NCBI GenBank assembly: GCA_050944415.1
Contig: JBMNRA010000054.1
Span: 1 to 18,579, forward strand
Direction: 5' to 3'
DNA: 18,579 nucleotides
From: Ruminococcus_G sp050944415
GTDB taxonomy: Bacteria; Bacillota; Clostridia; Lachnospirales; Lachnospiraceae
Positions 1 through 6,426 of this stretch are shown one piece after another (position 1 is the first letter of the stretch; each line of letters begins with the position of its first letter). A model generated the notes under the pieces. The model had not been told where the DNA came from and did no database searches. It was given only the letters and a program-made list of their open reading frames with translations. The translations under genes and the position numbers were made by a program.

Positions 1-116
1 CATAAATGTAGGTTTTATGCGGGTTTTCAATCCAAAATTTGCAGAAAGCCCGTGTTTACGCCACTTTCACGGCTCCATTTTTGCGACCACAATATCTTGT
101 GGTCGTTCCACCGGTG
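1..116. other. Unrelated sequence joined to truncated comM (possible mobile-element end or rearrangement junction)
   Basis: comM homology ends at about base 116, and the sequence to the left does not continue the family in any frame that I can read. It contains a perfect 9-bp inverted repeat with a 4-nt loop (84-92 and 97-105) and a second imperfect one around 47-76. Subterminal hairpins of this kind occur at the ends of some insertion sequences, but no transposase lies within the window and no element family is recognised. It could equally be a dispersed repeat or an assembly join. Confidence 0.4.
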
Positions 117-1015
117 AATAAGACACCCCGGTGAGCCAGCGTCATCTCTCCGGGTCTTGGAATCTGCCCGCCCCCTGTCAGCGCCTGAAGTGACAGGGTA
201 TGGTGCGGCGCCCGGAAAGGTCTCCTGCCTCCCGGTATTTTTCCATCAGTCAGAAGTCCTGCAATGCTTTGTATCTTCATAACTTCTATTTTCTCCTGTC
301 CGGACAGATCCGGCAGAATTCCCGGGATTCTCCTGGCCACCATGGTTTTTCCGCTTCCCGGCGGTCCTGTCATCAGAAGGTTGTGGAAACCCGCCGCTGC
401 CGCCAGCGCACCCCGTTTCGCCAGTTTTTGCCCCCTTATATCCGAAAAATCCATTTCTTCTTCCGGCAATGCCGCCGCATTTTCCCCTGCCTGCTCAGGA
501 ATTTTCCCTTCTCTGCAAAATGTCAGCAGCTGCGTCAAATGCCGAATTCCTATGATATTCATCTGCTCCACATACTTCCCCTCGGAACTGTTTTCCATAG
601 GCACAATACATCCCCTGCAGCCCAGTTCTTTTGCCAGCAGTATCATAGGCAGGATTCCCGGAACTTTACGCACCTGGCCATCCAGGCTCAATTCTCCGGA
701 AATCAAAATTCCCTCCAGGCTTTTCGAAGAAATGCAGCCGGCTGCAATCAAAAGTGCCGCTGCCACCGGAAGATCAAATCCGGCGCCAGACTTTTTCAGG
801 CCTGCCGGAGCCAGATTAACGGTTATTCTTCGCGGCGGCAGCAGACAGCCTGCGTTACGGAGCGCCGTTCTGACTCTCTCCTGCGCTCCTCTTCCCTGTT
901 CCGAAGAACACCCTACAATAGAAATGCCCGGCAGACCGCTGCTGACATCTGCCTCTACCATAACTCTATGTGCTTCTACGCCAAGAATGACCGCAGATAT
1001 AACACTTCCAAACAT
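56..1015 (-). pseudogene. comM: ComM/YifB family Mg-chelatase-like AAA+ ATPase, truncated at its C-terminus
   Basis: The protein is related to ComM/YifB ATPases, hexameric helicases that promote branch migration during natural transformation in some bacteria. The chosen start (ATG at 1015) gives the family N-terminus MFGSVISAVILGVEAHRV and has an AGGAGG site 4 nt upstream; an upstream in-frame ATG at 1063 is less likely. Visible parts are the N-terminal ChlI-like domain (about residues 1-170), a Walker A motif GPPGSGKT at 217-224, and the conserved FRAPHHTLS and PGEMTLAHRGVLF segments. Family homology stops at Phe300. The expected LDELPEF (Walker B) segment and everything after it are replaced by 19 unrelated residues and a stop. 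Family members are about 500 residues, so roughly 200 residues are missing, including Walker B and the arginine finger. I infer a non-functional ATPase, disrupted by insertion or rearrangement. A TATAAT-like -10 (1084-1089, minus) lies upstream. Confidence 0.85.
84..105. repeat. Perfect inverted repeat, 9-bp arms, 4-nt loop
   Basis: The arms CGACCACAA (84-92) and TTGTGGTCG (97-105) are exact reverse complements separated by TATC. No T-run follows on either strand, so it is not a standard terminator. It sits just beyond the point where comM homology is lost. It may be a hairpin of a mobile-element end. It also loosely resembles an A/T-centred repressor palindrome such as an NrdR box, although only one copy is seen and no ribonucleotide reductase gene is in view. 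Confidence 0.6.
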
Positions 1016-1083
1016 AAAACCTCCTGTATGTATTTTTTGGATGGGAAAATGTGCGAAATGCACCTGAAGAATAGAATAAAAAA

Positions 1084-1112
1084 ATTATAACATATCTTTC
1101 CGTTATCTGCCA
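1084..1112 (-). promoter_or_regulatory. Candidate sigma-A promoter for comM
   Basis: On the minus strand a TATAAT hexamer (1089 to 1084) lies about 70 bases upstream of the comM start. The hexamer 17 nt further upstream, TGGCAG (1112 to 1107), is a poor match to TTGACA, so the assignment rests mainly on the -10. It overlaps the candidate sigma-E-type element read in the other direction. Confidence 0.4.
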
Positions 1113-1118
1113 TACTAG
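1092..1118 (+). promoter_or_regulatory. Candidate sigma-E-type promoter upstream of sigK
   Basis: ATA at 1092-1094 is followed after exactly 16 nt by CATACTAG at 1111-1118. The B. subtilis sigma-E consensus is ATA, 16 nt, CATACANT, so the -35 core, the spacing and the first five -10 bases agree. In Bacillus, sigK is transcribed by sigma-E RNA polymerase in the mother cell, which fits. The element is about 110 bases upstream of the start codon. The motif is short and could be chance. Confidence 0.4.
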
Positions 1119-1228
1119 AACAGCAATATTTCGCTTTTTTATGCTTTCTTTATCTGTGTGCCGGCTGGAAAAGCACAGAAAACGAAAAACTGACATAGAA
1201 TAAAATAAATCCCCCTTCGAGGTGAATT

Positions 1229-1885
1229 TTGAAAACTTTTCAAAAACCATTGTCCGCCACGGAGGAACAACTTTATCTTCAAAAGTACCAGCAGGGTGAT
1301 GAAAATGCCAGAAGTATTTTAATTGAACGCAACCTGCGTCTGGTTGCACATATCGTCAAGAAATACCAGTGTACGGAAACTGATATTGATGACATGATAT
1401 CCATTGGTACGATTGGCCTGATCAAAGCCATTTCCACGTTTGACAGCACGAAGGGAAACCGGCTTGCTACATACGCAGCTCGTTGTATTGAAAATGAGCT
1501 TCTGATGATGCTCAGAGGCAAAAAAAAGACCTCCAGGGAGGTCTCTTTATATGAACCAATCGGTATGGATAAAGAAGGCAATGAAATTCATCTGATGGAC
1601 ATTATTGAGAGTACCGGACCGGATGCTGTCGACACCTGCGCCCTGAAAGAAGATATTACGCTTCTTTATTCCCTGATGGATTCTCTTTTGACGGAACAGG
1701 AGCGACTGGTCCTGAAACTTCGCTATGGCCTGTCAGGAGAACAGGAATCCACCCAGAAAGTGATTGCAAACCGACTTGGCATCAGCCGTTCCTATGTTTC
1801 GCGCATAGAAAAAAATGCGGTGTTAAAGCTGCGCAGAGGCTTCTTCCCGCCGCAGAAGATCAAAACGGTCAGGGGACATTCCTAA
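1229..1885 (+). CDS. sigK: RNA polymerase sporulation sigma factor SigK, without pro-sequence
   Basis: This is a sigma-70 family factor very close to SigK, the late mother-cell sigma factor that drives spore coat and maturation genes. Region 2 is seen at about residues 33-95 (IERNLRLVAHIVKKY, ISIGTIGLIKAI, LATYAARCIENELL). A SigK-like linker follows (VSLYEPIGMDKEGNEI), then region 4 with a helix-turn-helix at about 175-197 (LGISRSYVSRIEK). The start is TTG at 1229, 4 nt after GAGGTG. An in-frame TGA at 1223-1225 lies two codons upstream, so the roughly 20-residue inhibitory pro-peptide of Bacillus pro-SigK cannot be encoded. The product begins at the equivalent of the mature protein, as reported for Clostridioides difficile. 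No skin-type interruption is present. The last 63 bp overlap the convergent trhP, and an A8 run plus inverted repeat at 1520-1544 acts as a terminator on the other strand. Confidence 0.93.
   Translation: MKTFQKPLSATEEQLYLQKYQQGDENARSILIERNLRLVAHIVKKYQCTETDIDDMISIGTIGLIKAISTFDSTKGNRLATYAARCIENELLMMLRGKKKTSREVSLYEPIGMDKEGNEIHLMDIIESTGPDAVDTCALKEDITLLYSLMDSLLTEQERLVLKLRYGLSGEQESTQKVIANRLGISRSYVSRIEKNAVLKLRRGFFPPQKIKTVRGHS
1520..1544 (-). terminator. Intrinsic terminator on the minus strand, embedded in sigK
   Basis: Read on the minus strand, AGACCTCC, a CT spacer and GGAGGTCT form a perfect 8-bp inverted repeat (1544 to 1527), followed directly by seven more T residues (1526 to 1520). This is a canonical rho-independent terminator. 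It lies about 280 bases beyond the trhP stop codon and inside the sigK coding sequence. No better minus-strand terminator is visible between trhP and this point. Confidence 0.7.
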
Positions 1886-3061
1886 ATCAATCCAGAGACT
1901 CTGCTGAGGATGGGGAGCGCTTTCCATGGCGTTTCCCTCATCGTCATAAATTCCTTTTACTATCGTACGGATATTTCTTCCGTCCGGCTTCATCACTTCA
2001 ATTTCTTCCCCTGTGGAAAATTTGTTTTTCTGTATTATGTGACATCGCCCTTTCGCATCAGTCTCATCTGCAATTCCCAGAAAAGTATATCCTTTGATAT
2101 AAGTGTTGCTGTCATAAATCTGAGAAGTTTCATCCGGTTTTCCGTAAAAAAAGCCTGTCGTAAACTGACGGTAGGTACAGCCGCCTATCTGGCTGCGGTA
2201 CCAGTCCATGTTCTTTTCATAAAGCCCGGGATCCTTCAGATAATCATCAATGGCTTTCCTGTATGTTCTGGCCACAGTTGCCACATACAGAGCTGTCTTC
2301 ATCCGTCCTTCAATTTTGAAACTGTCAATTCCGGCTTTTATAAGATCCGGAATATGCTCGATCATACACAGATCTTTGGAGTTAAAAATATATGTGCCCC
2401 GCTCATTTTCAAAAACCGGAAGATATTCTCCAGGACGCTGCTCTTCCATCACATAATATTTCCATCGGCAGGGATGGGTACATGCACCCCTGTTGGCATC
2501 CCGTCCCGTAAAATAACTGCTCAGAAGGCATCTGCCGGAGTAAGAAATGCACATGGCTCCATGAATAAAAGTCTCTATTTCCATATCTTCCGGTATTTCC
2601 CGGCGGATTTTTTCAATCTCGGCCAGAGACAGTTCTCTGGCCGAAACCACTCGTTTGGCCCCCAGGTTATACCAGAAACGATACGTTCCATAATTCGTAT
2701 TATTGGCCTGGGTGCTGATATGGCGTTCAATTTCCGGGCATATTTCCCCCGCCAGCATAAAAACAGCCGGATCTGAAATAATCAGTGCATCCGGGCCTAT
2801 TTTCTTCAGCTCTCTGAAATACTCCTCCACCTGTGGAAGATCATCATTATGAGCCAGTATATTAGCTGTTACATAAACTTTTACGCCACGTTCATGGGCA
2901 AAAGTTATCCCTTCCGCCATTTCTTCCATGGAAAAGTTTTTGGCTTTGGCACGCAGGCCGAAGGCTTCACCGCCGATATACACGGCATCCGCGCCAAAAG
3001 CGACGGCTACTTTCAATACCTCCAGGCTGCTGGCCGGTACAAGCAATTCCGGTTTTCTCAT
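1823..3061 (-). CDS. trhP: Peptidase U32 family protein; likely prephenate-dependent tRNA U34 hydroxylase TrhP
   Basis: The protein has the U32 signature at residues 163-178 (E-x-F-x-H-G-A-M-C ... S-G-x-C). Four cysteines are positioned to hold an iron-sulfur cluster: C171, C178, C194 and C198. Despite the family name, characterised relatives (E. coli YegQ, B. subtilis YrrN/YrrO) act with prephenate to make 5-hydroxyuridine at tRNA position 34. The length (412 aa) matches the YrrO type. Only one U32 gene is present here, whereas B. subtilis has two adjacent ones. ATG at 3061 overlaps the trmR stop as ATGA, indicating translational coupling. TrmR methylates the product of this enzyme, so the pairing supports the function. 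The C-terminus (DLGMSPDRFDLLRREE) is the normal family ending, so the 63-bp overlap with sigK is real coding. Another U32 role, such as 23S rRNA hydroxylation (RlhA), is less likely. Confidence 0.85.
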   Translation of the reverse strand: MRKPELLVPASSLEVLKVAVAFGADAVYIGGEAFGLRAKAKNFSMEEMAEGITFAHERGVKVYVTANILAHNDDLPQVEEYFRELKKIGPDALIISDPAVFMLAGEICPEIERHISTQANNTNYGTYRFWYNLGAKRVVSARELSLAEIEKIRREIPEDMEIETFIHGAMCISYSGRCLLSSYFTGRDANRGACTHPCRWKYYVMEEQRPGEYLPVFENERGTYIFNSKDLCMIEHIPDLIKAGIDSFKIEGRMKTALYVATVARTYRKAIDDYLKDPGLYEKNMDWYRSQIGGCTYRQFTTGFFYGKPDETSQIYDSNTYIKGYTFLGIADETDAKGRCHIIQKNKFSTGEEIEVMKPDGRNIRTIVKGIYDDEGNAMESAPHPQQSLWIDLGMSPDRFDLLRREEASAQL

Positions 3062-3729
3062 ATCCCCTGCTCCTTTTTTCCTTCCGCTCCCTTATAAACG
3101 CTGACAGTCACCCCATCTCCCAAAGGCAATATGGAAGTGATCAGATCATCACGATGCTTTAGCTGATAAAGATACTCCCGCATTCGTTTATGAATAGTCC
3201 TGTTGCGTCGCTCCACCAGAAAGCGTGACTCTATAATATCTCCATCCTGCAGTACATTGTCAGATACCAGCACGGAACCGGGTTCCATAAGCCGGATCAC
3301 CAGCGGCAGGAAATGAAGATACTGGCCCTTGGCAGCATCCATAAAGATGAAGTCAAAAGGGCCCGTCAGATCTCTCAATATATCGGCAGCGTCACCCGCA
3401 AGAAGGGTAATGCTTTCCTCCCGTCCGGCTTTTTTAAAATTTTCCAGTGCCAGCGGAATTCTTTTTTCATAATTTTCTATAGTGGTTATATGACATTTTA
3501 CTGGATTATACTCACACATCAGGAGAGCGGAAAATCCCACAGCCGTTCCCACTTCCAGTATTCTGGCAGGACATTTTAAAGACAGCAAAACTTTCAGAAA
3601 GCTCTGCATTTCCCTGCGTATCACCGGCACATATTCACTCCTGGCTTTTTTCTCCAGCTCTTCCAGAAAAGGTGTATTTCCTTTATCCAGAGAATTAATA
3701 TAGGTGATCATTCGCTCATCTACAATCAC
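3058..3729 (-). CDS. trmR: tRNA 5-hydroxyuridine methyltransferase TrmR (O-methyltransferase family)
   Basis: This is a class I SAM-dependent O-methyltransferase of the YrrM/COMT-like family. The SAM site is ILEVGTAVGFSALL (residues 57-70), and probable metal-binding residues are D131 and D157-N158 (FMDAAKGQY; VSDNVL). B. subtilis TrmR methylates 5-hydroxyuridine at tRNA position 34 to 5-methoxyuridine, which broadens wobble decoding. The translationally coupled trhP downstream would supply the substrate. The start is GTG at 3729, overlapping the preceding stop as GTGA; AGGAGG ends 7 nt upstream, within the Glu-rich tail codons of the MltG-like gene. An internal ATG at 3711 is a less likely start. 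The length (223 aa) is normal for the family. Confidence 0.88.
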   Translation of the reverse strand: MIVDERMITYINSLDKGNTPFLEELEKKARSEYVPVIRREMQSFLKVLLSLKCPARILEVGTAVGFSALLMCEYNPVKCHITTIENYEKRIPLALENFKKAGREESITLLAGDAADILRDLTGPFDFIFMDAAKGQYLHFLPLVIRLMEPGSVLVSDNVLQDGDIIESRFLVERRNRTIHKRMREYLYQLKHRDDLITSILPLGDGVTVSVYKGAEGKKEQGI

Positions 3730-4085
3730 TCTTCTTCCTCCTCCGGTTCCTCAGACATTACTGCCATCATTTCATCCGGCGTCTGAGCCGTACTGAGTGT
3801 ATACTGACCGCTGCGAAGCTTTCCTTTATAATCAGAAAGCTCCTCCTGCACCCAGAAAATCAAAGGACTGTCAATCAGCCCCTGCCGTTTCAGCAGCCGA
3901 CCGATCTGATAAACAGACATACCGTCTTCCACTGTAATCTCTACTTCCTGTGCTCTGTCTTCTGAAGTCATGGGTTCCTGACAAAAGACCGCATAGGCCA
4001 GTGTATAAGACGCCCTGCCCAGAAGACCAATAACTGCCAGAACTGCCAGATAACCCACAATCCGAAGTTTTTTCCTTTTATTCAT
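3726..4085 (-). CDS. MltG-like membrane protein reduced to the LysM-like subdomain (no lytic domain)
   Basis: This short protein (119 aa) has a basic N-terminus, one membrane segment (about residues 9-34) and an extracellular LysM-like segment (about 48-110: VEDGMSVYQIGRLLKRQGLI ... LRSGQYTLSTAQTPDEMMAVM). That segment matches the N-terminal part of endolytic murein transglycosylase MltG (YrrL/YceG). The roughly 200-residue catalytic domain with its active-site Glu is absent, and the frame ends in an acidic tail (EEPEEEEE). The start is ATG at 4085 with GGAG 6 nt upstream; an upstream in-frame ATG at 4130 would overlap the preceding gene. Its place before trmR and trhP is the same as yrrL in B. 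subtilis, so orthology by position is likely. It may bind peptidoglycan or regulate another enzyme, but it should not cleave glycan by itself. Confidence 0.75.
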   Translation of the reverse strand: MNKRKKLRIVGYLAVLAVIGLLGRASYTLAYAVFCQEPMTSEDRAQEVEITVEDGMSVYQIGRLLKRQGLIDSPLIFWVQEELSDYKGKLRSGQYTLSTAQTPDEMMAVMSEEPEEEEE

Positions 4086-4104
4086 GATCTGCTCCGTCCG
4101 GATT

Positions 4105-4443
4105 TCACATCTCCGGAATCTGAACTTCAATTGCCATATTTATGGTATCTTCCGTTTCTTTCAGAATCCGGCACAGTTCAATTTCAGCATCCAGGAACTC
4201 ATTTACTTCCGGAATCCGGCGCAGCTCCCGGTGATCCTGTTCGATTCTGTCTATCTCCTCGAAAGGATCCAGCTCACCTGGTTCATTATACATCCGGAAA
4301 GTGCGCGCGCGTAATTCATCTACCCGCCATTTAAGCTCAGGCTGCGCCGTCACTTTCTTCAGACTTTTTTCATACGCTCGATAAGAATCGCTTTCTTTGA
4401 TAATCTGAATTAATTCATGTGTCTTTTGTTCAATTGCATTCAT
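4105..4443 (-). CDS. YlbF/YmcA family protein
   Basis: This is a small, all-helical, charged protein of 112 aa in the YlbF/YmcA (DUF964) family; the family-like core is about residues 8-105 (IKESDSYRAYEKSLKKVTAQPELK ... PEVNEFLDAEIELCRILKE, in two parts). In B. subtilis YlbF, YmcA and YaaT form an iron-sulfur complex that steers RNase Y cleavage of mRNA. Here the gene directly follows RNase J (7-nt gap), which fits a role in RNA decay. ATG at 4443 has a GGAGG 12 nt upstream, overlapping the RNase J 3' end; this is a long spacing, so expression may partly depend on coupling. No cysteine cluster is evident (one Cys near residue 91), so iron-sulfur binding cannot be claimed. Confidence 0.82.
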   Translation of the reverse strand: MNAIEQKTHELIQIIKESDSYRAYEKSLKKVTAQPELKWRVDELRARTFRMYNEPGELDPFEEIDRIEQDHRELRRIPEVNEFLDAEIELCRILKETEDTINMAIEVQIPEM

Positions 4444-4450
4444 CGCAGTT

Positions 4451-6115
4451 CTAAGCCTCCATTATAATCGGAAGAATCATCGGACGTCTCTTAGTTCTCT
4501 TCCATACAAATTCACTCAACGCATCTTTAATTACAGTTTTTATCTTTCCCCAATCGGATATCTGACGCTCCAGGCAATGATCCAAAGCATCTTCCACAGC
4601 AATCCTGGCATCTCCCATCAGATCTTCAGATTCTCTCACATAGACAAAGCCTCTGGATACAATATCCGGCCCTGCCAGAAGCTGATTGGTATACTTCTCC
4701 AAAGTCAGAACAACAATGATAATTCCGTCTTCCGCCAGGTGCTGACGGTCTCTGAGCACGATATTGCCCACATCACCCACACCCAGACCATCTACCAGAA
4801 TGGCGCCGGTGTGAACTCTCCCTGTAATCTTCGCCTGTTCATCACAGATCTCCATCACATCACCCGAGGACATGATGAATATGTTTTCTTTGGGAATTCC
4901 CAAAGATGCGGCTACTGTAGCCTGCGCCTTCAAATGGCGGTACTCGCCATGGACAGGCAGAGCATATTTAGGACGAACCAGGGAGTAAATCAGTTTGATT
5001 TCTTCCTGACAGGCATGTCCGGAAACGTGAGTATTCTGAAAAATCACGTCCGCTCCCTTGGCGGACAACTCATTGATCACTTTGGAGACCGCCTTCTCAT
5101 TGCCGGGTATGGGATTAGAACTGAAAATAATGGTATCATTGGGCTTGATGCTCACCTTCCGGTGAATGTCAGCCGCCATCCGGGACAGAGCGGCCATTGA
5201 CTCGCCCTGGCTTCCGGTTGTAATCAGCACCATCTGCTCGTCAGGATAATTTTTCATCTGATCGATATCAATCAGGGTCCGATCCGGAATATTCAAATAT
5301 CCCAGTTCTGAAGCCGTGGTAATGACATTTACCATGCTGCGTCCTTCCACCACAACTTTGCGGCCGTATTTATACGCAGAATTGATAATCTGCTGCACCC
5401 GGTCCACATTGGATGCAAAAGTAGCGATGATGATACGGGTATTTTTATGTTCTGCAAAAATATTGTCAAAAATTCTGCCGACGGTCCGCTCCGACATCGT
5501 ATAACCGGGCCTCTCTGCATTCGTACTGTCACACATCAGCGCCAGCACACCCTTTTTCCCTATCTCTGCAAAACGCTGCAGATCAATGGCATCCCCAAAA
5601 ACAGGGGTGTAGTCCACCTTGAAATCACCGGTATGAACCACTGTGCCTGCCGGCGAATAAATTGCCAATGCGGATGCATCGGCGATACTGTGATTGGTTT
5701 TTATAAATTCGATACGAAAACAGCCCAGATTAATGGACTGACCATGCTTTACCGTTTTTCTTTTTGTTGAACGAAGAAGATTATGTTCCTTTAATTTATT
5801 TTCAATTAATCCCTGTGTCAGTTTTGTAGCATAAACAGGCGCATTCAGCTCTTTTAAAATATAGGGCAGTGCGCCAATATGATCTTCATGTCCATGGGTA
5901 ATCACGAAACCTTTTACTTTTTCTGCGTTCTCCTTCAGATACGTCACGTCCGGGATAACCAGATCAATCCCCAGCATATCATCTTCCGGGAAAGAGAGTC
6001 CGCAGTCCACCACAACGATACTGTCTTCACACTCAAATGCAGTGATATTCATTCCTATCTGTTCCAGTCCGCCCAATGGAATGATCTTCAACTTTGCATG
6101 ACTATTTTTTTTCAA
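4451..6115 (-). CDS. rnj: Ribonuclease J (metallo-beta-lactamase/beta-CASP)
   Basis: RNase J is a 5'-3' exonuclease and endonuclease central to mRNA decay and rRNA processing in Firmicutes. The metallo-beta-lactamase core carries HGHEDH at residues 74-79, with further likely zinc ligands H142 and D164 (GTVVHTGDFK). The beta-CASP region follows, with SGHA at about 366-368 and PVHGEYRH at about 387-394, and the C-terminal domain ends at RRPMILPII. The length (554 aa) is normal for the family. I prefer the TTG at 6115 because GGAGG sits 5 nt before it. An in-frame GTG at 6127 would add four residues but lies over that ribosome binding site. RNase J is not part of the equivalent B. subtilis cluster, so its place between DUF1292 and YlbF-family genes is a lineage-specific arrangement. 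Confidence 0.95.
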   Translation of the reverse strand: MKKNSHAKLKIIPLGGLEQIGMNITAFECEDSIVVVDCGLSFPEDDMLGIDLVIPDVTYLKENAEKVKGFVITHGHEDHIGALPYILKELNAPVYATKLTQGLIENKLKEHNLLRSTKRKTVKHGQSINLGCFRIEFIKTNHSIADASALAIYSPAGTVVHTGDFKVDYTPVFGDAIDLQRFAEIGKKGVLALMCDSTNAERPGYTMSERTVGRIFDNIFAEHKNTRIIIATFASNVDRVQQIINSAYKYGRKVVVEGRSMVNVITTASELGYLNIPDRTLIDIDQMKNYPDEQMVLITTGSQGESMAALSRMAADIHRKVSIKPNDTIIFSSNPIPGNEKAVSKVINELSAKGADVIFQNTHVSGHACQEEIKLIYSLVRPKYALPVHGEYRHLKAQATVAASLGIPKENIFIMSSGDVMEICDEQAKITGRVHTGAILVDGLGVGDVGNIVLRDRQHLAEDGIIIVVLTLEKYTNQLLAGPDIVSRGFVYVRESEDLMGDARIAVEDALDHCLERQISDWGKIKTVIKDALSEFVWKRTKRRPMILPIIMEA

Positions 6116-6147
6116 AAGTACCTCCACTCATTTACTGTTTTCATTAA

Positions 6148-6411
6148 TTACGATTCCGTTTCCAGATCCACATCCTCCAGCATGTCTGAAAACAGGCGTG
6201 ACATTGTCTCAAACTCAATGTCATCCTCCACCATCACATACCTGGCCTGGGGATCTGCGTCTTCCGATAAATCCTTCAAAATATAAGCCTGGGCCTCATC
6301 GCCCTGCGAATCCGTTACCAACAGGTAATTATATCCGTTCATCCTTGTCTGTTCTTCAATGTAAAATTCTACTTCCGTACCGTCTTCTTCAACAAATTTA
6401 ATTTTTTCCAT
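6148..6411 (-). CDS. DUF1292 family protein (YrzB-like)
   Basis: This small acidic protein (87 aa) has the DUF1292 pattern, with KFVEEDGTEVEFYIEEQ near the N-terminus, YNYLLVTDS in the middle and an acidic C-terminal half (ARYVMVEDDIEFETMSRLF). The family has no established biochemical role. It is found widely in Firmicutes between ruvX and mltG, as here (yrzB in B. subtilis). ATG at 6411 has AAGGA about 7 nt upstream. It lies 15 nt after ruvX and just upstream of RNase J in the same operon. Confidence 0.85.
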   Translation of the reverse strand: MEKIKFVEEDGTEVEFYIEEQTRMNGYNYLLVTDSQGDEAQAYILKDLSEDADPQARYVMVEDDIEFETMSRLFSDMLEDVDLETES

Positions 6412-6426
6412 ACCGAATCCTTTTCC

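Noticed and set aside
200..1090. Long plus-strand open frames (up to 296 codons) opposite comM
   Set aside because: They are antisense shadows with no recognisable domain or ribosome binding site. The minus frame has clear ComM homology.
1886..2000. Plus-strand terminator directly after sigK
   Set aside because: Only short imperfect stems without a T-run were found; nothing supports a terminator here.
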